Notes under the pieces: generated by a model | What the model was told of the DNA's origin: nothing | Database searches by the model: none | Seen by the model: the letters and a program-made list of their open reading frames with translations, nothing else | Origin: Physcia stellaris | Taxonomy: Eukaryota; Ascomycota; Lecanoromycetes; Caliciales; Physciaceae | Assembly (NCBI GenBank): GCA_018902385.1 | Contig: JABSSW010000040.1 | Span: forward strand, 186,001-250,000 | Direction: 5' to 3' | Length of the DNA: 64,000 bases | Made by a program: the position numbers and the translations under genes | Shown here: positions 32,693-43,107 of the stretch, piece after piece | How the letters are laid out: every line of letters starts with the position of its first letter | Position numbering within the stretch: position 1 is the stretch's first letter

Positions 32693-34560
32693 CTAGTCTT
32701 TCTGTGGAACCAAAACTGCTGGAGTCTTCTGTGGCATTGGTCTCTCCGTGACAGTAACAACGCTAGGCTTCAAGACGGGGTATCTGTCCGTCTCAATGGG
32801 CATCTGACCCTTCTCAAACTCAACGAGCGGTTCCTCGTTGAGGACACGTAACTCGTGCTCATACTTCGATTCGTGGAATTTTCGGCCACGCGGCTCGAGC
32901 TTTCCTGCCCAGGTTCTGGGCTGTCGTAAATCCTTGCCATGGAACTTCTGGAAAGGACAACTGGAGCCTTTACCGCAAGGTGTATGAGGGCAAGTATGGC
33001 CAAACATACAGACTGCGGAGCGGCAGGCTGATCCGAAATTACAAGGCGTCGTACGCCTTACTACTTTCCCTAAAGCAATGACCTCATCTTGGCTGAATGT
33101 GCGATCATGCGAGGACGGACACCTTCGTGCCATACATTTGCCTTTAAGATGAAAGCTGAAGCAGACGTTTTGCTCCGTGAGTCGTCGCTTCACACTTTCC
33201 GAGGCCATGACGTTCTGTTCGCCAATCTTCCCGTCCAATCGCTCGTTGTCTTTGTTTAGTACAATATCGACGGGATACAAGGGTCTGTTGGGACTAGTAA
33301 GAGGGTCTCTTGGAGTACTGCAGTTGCTACCGCTGACAGAGCTCGAGCGCGTGCTGCTGGGAGAGGCGACATTCATTGCTTTCGGAGTCGCTTGCCGACC
33401 CACAATGTGGCCTGGATCCCTAAATATATTGCTATTCATTTTCATGCTTGGAAATGGCAAGTCCTTGTATTGCCATCCAAGACGACTTGGTTCCACAAGC
33501 GTCACTCGTGAGATCAGAGCATCGTTGACTCTGTGCGGCTCTAGCAGTGAAGCATAACCTGGATCATGACAGCAGCCTAGGATGATATGCTTACACTGGC
33601 GACCGTTGGCGAAGAAACCAAAAAATTCTAAAAGAGGCAGAATTAGCCACTCGCTCCAGACAAGCTTGTACTTCTGAAATGAAAGCACGGTAGCCCGTTT
33701 CAAAACAATGAATAATTGCATTTGATAAGAGAACTTATCACATTCCTTAGTCGGGCTAGCATTTATTCATAGCACTTCAGGATACAGTTTTGTCGGGGGC
33801 AGGTAAGCGTGGCCGATATTGGAGCAGAAATCTAAACCTACCTTTGACCTTGTAGTCGACCCGATCTTTACCCTGACCGGCGTCGATAATCTCGAATAAA
33901 GGTTGACTCTTCGTAAAGCCCAAGGCAAATTGGCGAAGCGTGAGCTCATCACGCACAACGCCCTCCGATTTACATTTCCTTGTTAGAAAGTCGATGTTAA
34001 GGAAAACACGGACTAAGACCTGCCAGTCTCCTGCTCCATTGAACTTGGAGATGTACTGCTGCACTGTGTTGAGCATTCGCTGGGCAGCTTCTGCTCCACC
34101 GTCGGCTCCTCTTTCAAGTAGTGACTCTTGAAACTTTGACCACTCCACATCAGCATGATGTGTTTCGAGCGGTAATTGGTATGGGAAAACTCACAAAGTA
34201 ACCGTCACCATCAATGAGCACCAGAACAAATGGATCCCCACTCTAGCGCAAAGTCTCAGAAAATCTCAACCATAGAAACCCCGAGGCACACACTTACAGA
34301 ATTGCCGACTGTTTCACTTAGCTCCTTTTCGACGGTAGTGGCTCTTTCCTGCCAGTTCCGTCGAGACTCTAATTGATCAACATAGTCGCACTTGGCTGAC
34401 TGGAGATCTTTCTTCAATTGCTGATTTTCTTCGATCAGTTCCTATGTTGGTCAGAAGTGACCAAATTTGTTCGAGGATAGTGGCACCGGACCTGTAGAAA
34501 AACATCACGCTCAGCATCTTGAGACCTGAATCTTTCTAGCCTCTCTTGCAAAGAGCCCAT
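32693..34560 (-). CDS. CCCH zinc-finger protein with coiled coil and NYN-like region
   Basis: Exons 34560-34492, 34441-34298, 34242-34195, 34142-33842, 33627-32693; 498 aa; phases agree. Order: N-terminal coiled coil (MGSLQERLERFRSQDAERD...), a short exon giving DPFVLVLIDGDGYF, a helical region (AAQRMLNTVQQYISKF...VLVRVFLNIDFLTRKC), ANGRQCKHIILGCCHDPGY and LISRVTLVEPSRLGWQY, then a Ser-rich linker and tandem CCCH-type fingers (CFSFHLKGKCMARRCPSSH; TPCNFGSACRSAVCMFGHTC...). This is a known fungal family; the LIDGDGYF start and the following core look like an NYN/PIN nuclease fold, so RNA binding or cleavage is a fair guess. The fourth intron is 214 nt, four times the usual, because it holds a family-1 repeat. 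A Met inside that intron gives a misleading start at 33721. Confidence 0.85.
33646..33759 (-). repeat. Family-1 repeat inside an intron of the CCCH gene
   Basis: Read on the minus strand it begins CTAGCCCGACTAAGGA, has GAAACGGGCTACCGTGCTTTCAT in the middle and ends CTTGTCTGGAGCGAGTGG, matching the ends and centre of family 1. It lies wholly within intron 33841-33628. Confidence 0.7.
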
Positions 34561-35332
34561 TGCTGGTTGCAATATACAGTCACAGGCAAAAACTCCTCCA
34601 GCTATGAAGATACCAGTAGTCTAATCACAAAGTCACGTAACGGTCGAGTTACGAGCCTAATCTTTCAATGACTTTATGCCACACTAATCTGTGGGGAAGT
34701 GTAAGCTTATCCCGTAGGTATAGCCTTGTGTGCGTAAGTGACACTGTAATCACACATCAGGCAGAAGGGCCTACTTGAGCTCGAGCAAAGACCAAGACGA
34801 CTCCAGGAGATATGGGGTATGATTTTTTTCTCATCGCTGACCCCGCACAAGCGTTCTGTGCGCTCTTATGCACGGTTTAACCCTGTGTGGTAGGCGCTGC
34901 ATTGTCGTGCGTATGAAGCCGTGGCTTGGCACGTCCCAGAAGAGAGCAGCAGCAAAAAAGGGGTTCTATCGCTTGCCCCAGACAAAATCGAGTGCGGATA
35001 AGCTATGAATCGCTCGCCACACGAAAGTTTCCCGACGGTGGAATTCAGAAAACAAAGTGAGAAGAATGAAGTTTTTAAGACTCGACGTAATTTCCAAATC
35101 GGGCTACCGTTTGCCAACTCCTTTTTCGATGGACAGTTGTGATCATGTGAGCAGTCATGTAAGAATCAGATCCAAACACAATCTTGCCCGGGGCGAGTGT
35201 ATTGATCTCGTCTGACCCTTAAGGCTATCGCATCCTGTAAGCCACGGCTTGCACAAATGTGGCTCAACGGAAGTTTGCCTTGTCTTTAGGCAGCGGTGGC
35301 GGATACGGCAGAAGATGAGTCGCTTCAGCTTC
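34561..35332. other. Intergenic with family-1 repeat
   Basis: Holds the reversed repeat at 34970-35108 and a second possible end fragment at 35171-35200 (CAATCTTGCCCGGGGCGAGTG). No gene seen. Confidence 0.5.
34970..35108 (-). repeat. Family-1 dispersed repeat
   Basis: On the minus strand: GGTAGCCCGATTTGGA at one end, TTCTGAATTCCACCGTCGGG inside, CCGCACTCGATTTTGTCTGG then GGCAAGCG at the other. Aligns along its length with 21887-22023 and 44530-44670. Confidence 0.65.
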
Positions 35333-36400
35333 TCAAAGCTCTTTCTGGGCCTGTTTAGCGAGGCCTTCCCGGAGCATCTCGATGAGAGCCTTATTTTGAG
35401 CCTCTTCCTGGAAACTGACTCTTGCTGTAGCCCACTCGAGCAGCTCTTCTGCACGGGCACCGCTCTCAGCCTCCAGCAGTCCTGCGCTTACATCGATTAG
35501 ATAGGGTCTTTCATCGTTATGCCAAAATACCGTAGCACCACACATGCTACAGAAGTTGCGATATACCCCTTTCGAGCTGCCATATTGATTTAGCGTGCCC
35601 ATGTCATATTCAAGCGGATCGCCGTTCATTTGCCGCATGTTGTCTTTAGGGATGAAAGCCCAGGTCTGGATATCGTTGCCAGATGCGAGCCGGCACGATC
35701 TGCAAGCACAAGTTCCAGCAAAGTATCTGGTACCATTTGCTCGCAACCACCATTTCGAATTCTTTTCGTTTTTAGACGGACCTGATTGGAAAGGCACAAT
35801 CAGATCCGGATAGGGAGAGGAAAGCTGTGTGGAAACCTGACTGGCTGGAGATATTGCAAACCGCACACCACCGCAATGACACGAGGCTCTAATATCTAGT
35901 GGTTGCTCCAGATTCATACTGCCACTTGATCGGTGGGCTACGGCGGTTTTGCTGTGTTGCATACACTGGCCGCTATACTCGTGATGGAGATCCAACCACG
36001 AGGCGAGACCTCCATCTATTGCCTCCTCCATACAGCATTGACCCTTAACTTCGACCTGGCCCGATTCAATCTCTAAGACGCCAGTATAGACATTAATCTT
36101 TGAAACATCCGAACCCATCCGATAGAGCGAGGAACCACATCCTGGACAGAACACTTGACTCTGTTTTGAGTCGATCTTGTAGCTGCTTGTCTTCCCTTCG
36201 ATCTTCAAAGCTGAGGGTATTACTGGAAATTCACAGACTGTGGTGCACAGCAAACCTGACATGTGGCGACAACTATTGCAATGGCAAACAAATGCACGCA
36301 ACGGGAAACAGCAGCGGGGAATATCGGCATGAGCTCGGACCTGTCGACAAAGGCACACCAGCTTGACAGTGACCATATCCAGGTCATCCAAAGAAGCCAT
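35333..36400 (-). CDS. Tandem GFA/CENP-V domain protein
   Basis: Single exon, 355 aa, start MASLDDLDMVTVKLVCLC taken as the first ATG of the frame. Two glutathione-dependent formaldehyde-activating (GFA/CENP-V) folds in one chain. Domain 1 (about residues 8-150) has the zinc ligands in CLCRQVRAH, HCNSCRHMSG and FCPGCGSSLYR. Domain 2 (about 185-330) has CHCGGVRFAIS, CACRSCRLASG and FCSMCGATVFWH. Such two-domain proteins are frequent in filamentous fungi; the true reaction is unknown for most, as binding of glutathione adducts is shown for few. The first domain has a longer insertion than usual between its Cys pairs. Confidence 0.9.
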   Translation of the reverse strand: MASLDDLDMVTVKLVCLCRQVRAHADIPRCCFPLRAFVCHCNSCRHMSGLLCTTVCEFPVIPSALKIEGKTSSYKIDSKQSQVFCPGCGSSLYRMGSDVSKINVYTGVLEIESGQVEVKGQCCMEEAIDGGLASWLDLHHEYSGQCMQHSKTAVAHRSSGSMNLEQPLDIRASCHCGGVRFAISPASQVSTQLSSPYPDLIVPFQSGPSKNEKNSKWWLRANGTRYFAGTCACRSCRLASGNDIQTWAFIPKDNMRQMNGDPLEYDMGTLNQYGSSKGVYRNFCSMCGATVFWHNDERPYLIDVSAGLLEAESGARAEELLEWATARVSFQEEAQNKALIEMLREGLAKQAQKEL

Positions 36401-37417
36401 ATCGCGGCGGGCGTTTGAGACATAGAAGGAAGCCGATACCACCACGGGACGGTCACTTGCCACGGATCCAATCGAACGCCAGGATAAATGCTTATTCCGG
36501 AGACTTTATTATGGAGTATAAAGAAGAATGCGTGGTGCACATGTAGCTTATTATTCGAAGTTTCTCCCAACTCGAACAACGATTTGTTCTCCTCACTTTG
36601 GCCCTTGGAAATTATCCGCGCGTGGCGAGTGAATTCCAGTCTCAAGTGGCAGCCCGAGCTGTAAGGTTGTCTCATTGAGCGGTGCTAGTTAGTCCTCTAT
36701 CTTCAGGACGTGTTGCTCCGTGCAGCGTTTGCATCATTGTGGTTAATAAGATAGTTACTCACGTTGCCGTAGGTACGAGTAGGGGCTTTAGGAGGGCGGA
36801 GTATCCCGTGAGAGGCTGTACTCCGTATACTACGCCATGATAGAAGTCATGGCATACTTGTTCCGAGGCTCGTAGCCTGCAGTGGCATCCCTTTCTCGGC
36901 TTTTCCGGCTTCTCTTTCGAACACTGGAGCATCCCCGTCTGACATTGGAAGGAGGATTGAAAGATGGACTAACCCAAGTCTGGTTAGCGTGCTGTAGATT
37001 TAGAGTGAATGTTGCACTTTGACCTGGCATACTCAACCGGAGAGAGTGGGAAATTGATAATCAAAGTGATGCTGTTCTTTCCACCAGATTGAGGCCTACT
37101 ACTTCTGTTAGGCGTGGAGCGACTGTCTCGATCCATCAGGGCCCTTGATAAGTCTCTGATTTCGTCCCATAGCCTGGCACATCGTGGTACATTTTTTCGT
37201 GCCTACAGCCTGCCAGCTGATAGCCAAATCTTTCTGGCACGGACTCAAAAGCAAGACTTTGATCACCTCATACTTCATTTCAAAGGTGTTATATTTTCTT
37301 CTCAACCATCTGAAACGCCGTTTAGGGACAGACTATTCGAGCCTTAAGAGTATCAATAATACACAGCGCCTCATATTCTAGGCCGACCCCTTCTCCCTCT
37401 ATTATCGTTCAGATCCT
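36401..37417. other. Divergent intergenic region, no gene seen
   Basis: About 1 kb between the GFA gene (-) and the DUF1989 gene (+). Bases 36594-36650 (TTTGGCCCTTGGAAATTATC, GTGGCGAGTGAATTCC) recall the interior of family 1 but are too short to call. Confidence 0.45.
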
Positions 37418-38518
37418 ATGAGCATATGCGAATCAATGGCTAAGTCTACGAGAATTCCGGAACCAGCTTATGTGGCTTCTGAAGGGTCTCCCCTGCACGC
37501 GGAACGCATTCTGTACACGCGGATTGGGTCAACGCACGCGAGAGAGCTCGTTGAGAGTTTTACGTTGCCAATCCGCTCAGGTAAAGCTTGGATGGTTCCA
37601 AAAGGACATGTCTGCCGTATAATTACCCCGGAAGGGCCACAAGTTGGTGACCTGAACATCTGGAATCTCCACAACCCAAGGGAAAGATTTTGGGCGGCAC
37701 GAACTCGGCAGCTCCATAGCTCCCATGTTAGTGTATTTGACAGGCTCTGGTCGTGTCTGCCCTATTTGAGGCCGTTGGTCACTATCACTGGAGACTCTTT
37801 GTGCGACTATGGCGTGGATGGCGTTGGCGGCAGAGTCCATGATCTGCTAGGGACACGATGTGATCCCTATGGTATCTTTCCCGACCCACACATCACAGCA
37901 AACATACCACTAACATCCTAAGTCAACCAGATGCTTACAGGAGAAGGCTTCGACTATCATTGCCATTCAAACCTTACCCGAGCTGTATTGCCCTACGGTC
38001 TCAATGAGAGCGATGTACATGATGTGCTGAACGGTGAGCAATTTTCTGCATAAATCCCTTACTCCCAGAACTGCGCCATTAACGTGGAAGACCAACCAGC
38101 TACTGGTCACTGACTTTCAAATTACAGTTTTTCAAGTCACAGGATTAAATAAAGATGACAAGTATTTCATGTAAGATTTCTGCGCCTGGCATCCGTCAAT
38201 CTGAGCTGATATAGGTTAATCAGGGAGCCATGTCCCGCAAAACCTGGAGACTTTTTCGAATTCTTTGCCGAGATTGACCTTCTCTGCGCGTTATCCACAT
38301 GCCCAGGTGGCGATTTATCGACTTGGGGCTGGGGAAAGAGTGCGGAAGGGGCAGACGATATGCTGGGTTGTTGTCGGCCTCTAGCTGTAGAAGTGTACAA
38401 GTTTACTGATCCAGCAGTCCTCGACGGCTGGCGCCCGCCTACACCGGCGCCGTACAAAGGACTTCACGGCATATCATTGCCCACATTTGGATCCCAGCAC
38501 TCCACATACCATAAGTAA
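37418..38518 (+). CDS. DUF1989 (urea-carboxylase-associated family) protein
   Basis: Exons 37418-37871, 37923-38033, 38128-38170, 38224-38518; phases 1,1,2; 300 aa. Family marks in order: YTRIGSTHARELVESFTLP, WMVPKGHVCRIITPEGPQVG, DLNIWNLHNPRERFWAARTR, TITGDSLCDYGVDG, HDLLGTRCDPY, FDYHCHSNLTRAVLPYGL, VFQVTGLNKDDKYF, MEPCPAKPGDFFEFFAEID and CALSTCPGGDLSTWGWG. Members near bacterial urea carboxylase act in urea or guanidine degradation; the fungal role is not settled. The His/Cys pairs (HCH; CPGGD) are candidate metal ligands. The neighbouring reductase is on the same strand, 240 bp downstream, but there is no evidence of a pathway link. Confidence 0.9.
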
Positions 38519-38761
38519 AGAGCAGCCGATGATCAACGAATTTTGGGCTACCGGAATTAACGGACTTTAACACGCTTCGACTGACATCAATCACGTCATT
38601 GGGAATTTTGTCAGCTCGTCCTTCTCGAATTGAATCCAGGGTGGTTGAAGACATTCCTCGCCAATTCTCTTAGCCATAATTAGCTTAGGAAACCAGTCTC
38701 GCATTAAAACATCACTGGATTTGCTGCCTTGACTCCTCCACGAGCTTAAGAATTGGCAGGT

Positions 38762-40168
38762 ATGACTCGTGTTCTGTTGACAGGTCAGTGAACCGCAATT
38801 ACGCTTTCCCGAGGCTGGAATTCAGAACTCCCGTAAGTATTCTTCTGCTGACACAACTCAGGAGGAACTGGCTTTATTGCCGCACATGTCTTGGACCTGC
38901 TGTTGGAACAGGGCCATTCCGTAGTCACAACTGTCAGGTCCAAGGCAAAAGCGCAAACCATTAAAGATGCCCATCCTCAAGTGCCCAGGGCTAAATTAGA
39001 TTTTGCCATTGTGGAGGACATTGCGCAAGAGGGGGCATTCGACGAGGCTGTCAAGTCTGACCCACCTTTCGAAACTGTTATTCACACCTCTTCCCCCTTC
39101 CATTTCAACGTGACCGACGTGAAGAAAGACCTCCTTGATCCTGCAATCGTTGGTACCACCGGTCTTCTGAAAGCCATCAAGCAAAATGCGCCCACAGTCA
39201 AGCGAGTGGTGCGTGACTTCCCTCGACTCTTCTATCTTCACCTCTGCAAAGGTACTGATATAGATAGGTTGTCACAAGCTCCTTCGCCGCGATCATCCAT
39301 CCTGGGAAGGGTACAAGGCCAGGCTACACTTATTCAGAAAAGGACTGGGATCCAATCACAGAAGCAGAAGCCATCCAGAATCCTTCCAACGGCTATCGTG
39401 CAAGCAAGACCTTTGCAGAGAAAGCCGCTTGGGATTTTGTAGAGAACGAAAAGCCAAACTTCACCGTCGCCACCGTGAGTGCTCTGCTTTCAATAGTAAT
39501 GATGAACTGGCTAACTCTATTTAGTGCAACCCACCACTTGTACTGGGCCCAATCGTCCACTATCTAAGAGATCTAGATTCACTCAACACGTCGAATCAAC
39601 GCATACGTGATATCATGCTCGGCAAAGCTAAAGACGAGATTGCACCTACTGGGACCTTCCTTTGGGTTGATGTTCGCGATCTTGCATTGGCCCATGTCAG
39701 AGCTGCAGAACGACCGGAAGCGGCTGGAAAACGATTTTTCATCGTGAGTGGATACCGTCATCTTTCTACTCAAGCATGAGTTCGGTGTCTCGAGCCTTCT
39801 CCTACAGATTTCCGGTCCCATAGACGGGCTCTGTCTCTTGAGACCCGTCTTAGAGTAAGATAGCTGACTCCTGAATCATGAGTAGACTGCGGGCTATTTC
39901 AGTAATAAAGAGATTGCGAATATTATCCGTGACTCATTCCCCGATCTGGCATCGAAGTTGCCGACTAAAGACACAAAGGGCGGTGATTATCCTGAAGAAG
40001 GTGAGTGATTTTCAACCGTGACTACCAACACTCTAGGCTTGCTCACAACTTCCAGGAGTATACAAGTATGACAACTCGCAAACGAAAGAGGTACTTGGCG
40101 TTAGCTTTCGAAGCTTGGAGGAAAGCATCGTAGACACGGTCAAGAGCCTGCAAGCCGTGGGAGCCTAG
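38762..40168 (+). CDS. NADPH-dependent aldehyde/ketone reductase (dihydroflavonol-reductase-like, Gre2 type)
   Basis: Extended short-chain dehydrogenase. Exons 38762-38783, 38862-39208, 39268-39474, 39525-39743, 39886-40000, 40056-40168; all phases agree; 340 aa. The first tiny exon encodes MTRVLLT and splits the nucleotide-binding loop TGGTGFIAAHV across the intron. Further marks: VTTVRSKAKA after beta-2 (NADPH preference), HTSSPFHF, VVTSSFAAI, the catalytic Y-x-x-x-K in NGYRASKTFAEKAAW, and CNPPLVLGP. Gre2-like enzymes reduce methylglyoxal, isovaleraldehyde and other carbonyls in the cytosol; the substrate here is open. Five introns in a 1-kb coding region is the highest density in this window. 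Confidence 0.93.
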
Positions 40169-40599
40169 CGCTCCACGATAACTCACTTACGCTATCAAAA
40201 AGTAGTTGCTGTCCTCTTAGAGAAAAGTAATCATCGCAGCATTGCTAATACCTTCTATTACCACACATGCAAATCCTACATCGACATAGGCCATCAAAGT
40301 GATACTCGAACAGGATGTGTCACAGGAACTAATGTCAAATTACGAAATCCCGTGAGTGTAAGACTTCGAGGTGAAGCTGTAGATCTCATTAGTGTCAACC
40401 ACGCCATATGTAACAAGTGAGAAGTCAATCCAGCTTCGACTAAACAGGCTATATACCTCCTCTTCCCTCCGCCAATACACTCTCTTCTCTCACAAATAGC
40501 TCGAACTCAGCCCATACCAAAGTCCAAAATCTACATTGATCTCAGTCCTCAGTCTCCCTCAGCGAATCTCCCGTCAACAGAACCACCTCAAAATCAACG
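40169..40599. other. Intergenic, no gene seen
   Basis: 3' flank of the reductase and promoter of the small membrane protein gene. Confidence 0.5.
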
Positions 40600-40908
40600 A
40601 TGTCAGACCTCGCTTCCACAATCGCCTTTTTCGCACCGCTCATTAGGAAGAGCAGCACAACGGAGAAAGGTTCCAAAGACATGATGTCCGACAAGAGCAC
40701 GGCACCCTCGGAGCTCGCTCCACTCATCGATGTCGAGAAGGGCACCATCGCTCAAGAAGATGAAGAAAAATCGGCGCGTACTCGCCAGAAAGACTTCAAC
40801 ATGAAGTTTCTCACTATGTTTTGTATCCTCTTGCCTATGAACATCGTCGTCGGCTTTTTCGCATGCCACTTTTTCGATATCGATAGAGCTCCTGCGAAGG
40901 CTTCCTAA
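40600..40908 (+). CDS. Small single-pass membrane protein, 102 aa
   Basis: Single-exon ORF: polar Lys/Ser/Glu-rich first 65 residues, then one hydrophobic segment (FLTMFCILLPMNIVVGFFA) and a short tail ending PAKAS. No family recognised. Support is the tidy membrane topology, a plausible start context and normal fungal codon use; no homolog is known to me. A chance ORF cannot be excluded. Confidence 0.45.
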   Translation: MSDLASTIAFFAPLIRKSSTTEKGSKDMMSDKSTAPSELAPLIDVEKGTIAQEDEEKSARTRQKDFNMKFLTMFCILLPMNIVVGFFACHFFDIDRAPAKAS

Positions 40909-41964
40909 ATTCTACACTTCACACTTAACGAGAGGGTGGAAAAGGGGGCGATGGTTGATGTTTTGATATCGGGCTATGGGTTACGGGCTCTCAGCGTGCG
41001 GTATTGTTTTTTCGAGGGCTAATTGCCTGTAAGTCATCTCCAGGCTCTGCGTCAAAAGGGAGTCCTCTTTCCTGATCCTCTCAGCTCCTAGTTCTTCAGC
41101 ACGACATGAGCTCTTCACCAATACACCCTGTAAAGCCAGCTGCGCTCCTGCAAAAGCGTTGTGGGCCTAGCGGTGAAACACCCATAAGCCGAAGATCCTT
41201 GGACGAAAGCTCATAGGCGAATTAGCGTGGCTGTCTGAAGCTCAATGACTGGTACCCGCCTTCGGAAATAGGCGGTTCAACTTGCGGCTATACGTGACGT
41301 ACATATGCATGTAACGGTATCTAAGCAAGGCCAACACAGACGTTCCTTCTGCATATCCTACCCACAGAAAGGTCCGTGCCTTGCATTAGCGATGAAGTGA
41401 CCTCCCATCTATGATCTCCAAGCCTTCTCTCTGAAGTCGCACATCCACTGAATGCCTCGCCCGGACACTGTTTCTAGCCCGTTTCACGGTTCGCTGAATC
41501 ACTCGCATTAGCTCCTCGAAGTCGCCTCCACCTCCCTTGTAGCAAATGATCCGCCGGCGGGCGGCATTATGATCGTCGTTCCTTCCTTTGTTTGAAAGCA
41601 CTGACAAATGATTACGTGGATTTAGGGCTGCTTATTGGTGTTGGGTGCGGACTTTGTGTGAATGCGTTTATGTCTAAGACTAAGTAAGATGAGCCAGAAT
41701 GGTGAATGAATCAAGTGACAGATCCCTGATATGTGCGTGAATGCGTTGGACTGGAAATATGTCTGAGATTAAGATGGGCCAGATTGGTGAATGAATCAAG
41801 TGACAAAATACCACTTATCCCTGATATGTGCTCTCTCTTTCTTCTTCCAATTTACTCGAATCACCCTCTCTTGATCTCGTAAATCAACCTCCAGGAGGAA
41901 AACATCCTTCATAACGAACCTACTACCAAACCCCCCCAAACGATCTACCAGTACATACCCAAGA
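40909..41964. other. Intergenic with tandem duplication, no gene seen
   Basis: Contains the imperfect duplication 41658-41831 just upstream of the secreted-protein gene. Confidence 0.5.
41658..41831 (+). repeat. Imperfect tandem duplication upstream of secreted protein gene
   Basis: Copy 1 41658-41736 and copy 2 41737-41831 both begin GTGAATGCGTT, share GGTGAATGAATCAAGTGACA and end CTGATATGTGC. They differ by small indels and substitutions, so the duplication is not recent. Confidence 0.85.
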
Positions 41965-42509
41965 ATGCCTACCATCCCCCTCAAAATGCTCGCCTCCCTC
42001 CTCGCCCTCGCGTCCCTCGCCCTCGCCTCCCCCCTCGCCATCCCCACAAACAGCACAACCCGCACCGGCCTCTGCTCCCTCCCCAACAACGCCGCTCTAG
42101 GTCTCCACTCCAGCGCCGGCGGTGGTCCCGTCTGCGCTTTCACAGCCACCGTAAGTCCTCTCTCTCCCCTCACATCCCACCCAACACCGGATAACAAAGT
42201 CTTCGCTTCTGTACGAGCTAACCTCTCCAAAACATGCAGGCATCTAAGAATAACCCAGCATCCGTATACCACCTCCCCCTCGACGGGATCACGTCCGTAA
42301 GTTCCCTCTCCCCTCTTCCCATCTCCCCATCTCCCAAAAAAATCAACAAAAAAAAGAAAAGGAGCAGCGACTGAGAAAAGCATATGCAGTGCGAAGAATG
42401 CACCTCCCGCACGATCAAGGGCTTCTATGGCCTGGATTTGGTGCTGTGCACGATGCATGGCTGTGAGGATGGTGGGGATGGGACGGGGTGTGGGGGTGCG
42501 AGTTGTTAG
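41965..42509 (+). CDS. Small secreted cysteine-rich protein (effector-like), 120 aa
   Basis: Exons 41965-42150, 42240-42296, 42390-42509; all phase 0, donors GTAAGT, acceptors GCAG. Signal peptide MPTIPLKMLASLLALASLALA with likely cleavage before SPLAIP. The mature part has eight cysteines (GLCSLP, PVCAF, CEECTSR, LVLCTM, HGC, GTGC, ASC at the very end), an even number fitting four disulphides, and a Gly/Asp-rich C-terminus. No known domain is recognised. Small size, secretion signal, even Cys count and three exons are the usual profile of fungal secreted effector or surface-active proteins; host interaction is inference only. The gene lies between a tandem duplication and a repeat-bearing region. 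Confidence 0.75.
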
Positions 42510-43107
42510 GGAGGTGCTTGCTTGCTGGGAGGTGCATGGGCTTGGGGTGGAGAGTTTTGTTGGGCGGGGAAGTGAAATGTGAGGAGATGGGGAGGGAGTT
42601 TGGGGGGCTGGGGGGCTTGGGAGAGCTGGAGGCTGCGGAACGACAGGTTGTAGATAGAGAGTTAGCGAAGTCTGCATCTACTCACTCGGCTTGCGCCTGG
42701 GTGCTTCGTGATCTCTCTCCGGCGGTGCATTCTGGGGGATGTGATATCTTGCTTTTTGGAAAGGTGCCGACGAAGAACTCATGACTGTTGAATCTCCGTC
42801 ATGGACAAATTAAATGAAGCACAGGCGAATAAATCGGACTCTTGGAGATCGATCGTGAGTCTATTCCTAGCTCCAGCCTGGTATGACCGGGCAAATGCTT
42901 CATGTGGATGAGCCATGGCCGACGACACTCCGCGGCCACATGACTCAACACATCACTCAGAACCAATGTGACACTTGATCATTAGGGCCACCGTCTACAA
43001 AAGTAGCGAGCATTGTAGCAGTCCATCTGTACTATACTTCAAGGGTTGTCTTAGGAAACAGCAAGAGCTTACAAGACCTACATATCAACGATTTACCACC
43101 GGGCAAC
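42510..43107. other. Intergenic, no gene seen
   Basis: G-rich 3' flank of the secreted-protein gene, then unremarkable sequence. Confidence 0.5.

Noticed and set aside
33628-33721. Start codon at 33721 for the CCCH protein
   Set aside because: It lies in an intron and its first ~30 residues derive from an inserted repeat; the conserved exons upstream join in phase.
37418-40168. DUF1989 gene plus reductase as a catabolic gene cluster
   Set aside because: Only two adjacent genes, no transporter or regulator beside them, and the functions do not clearly connect.
41796-42677. 293-codon minus-strand ORF rich in Pro/Ser
   Set aside because: Antisense to the three-exon secreted protein, whose splice sites, signal peptide and cysteines are far better supported.
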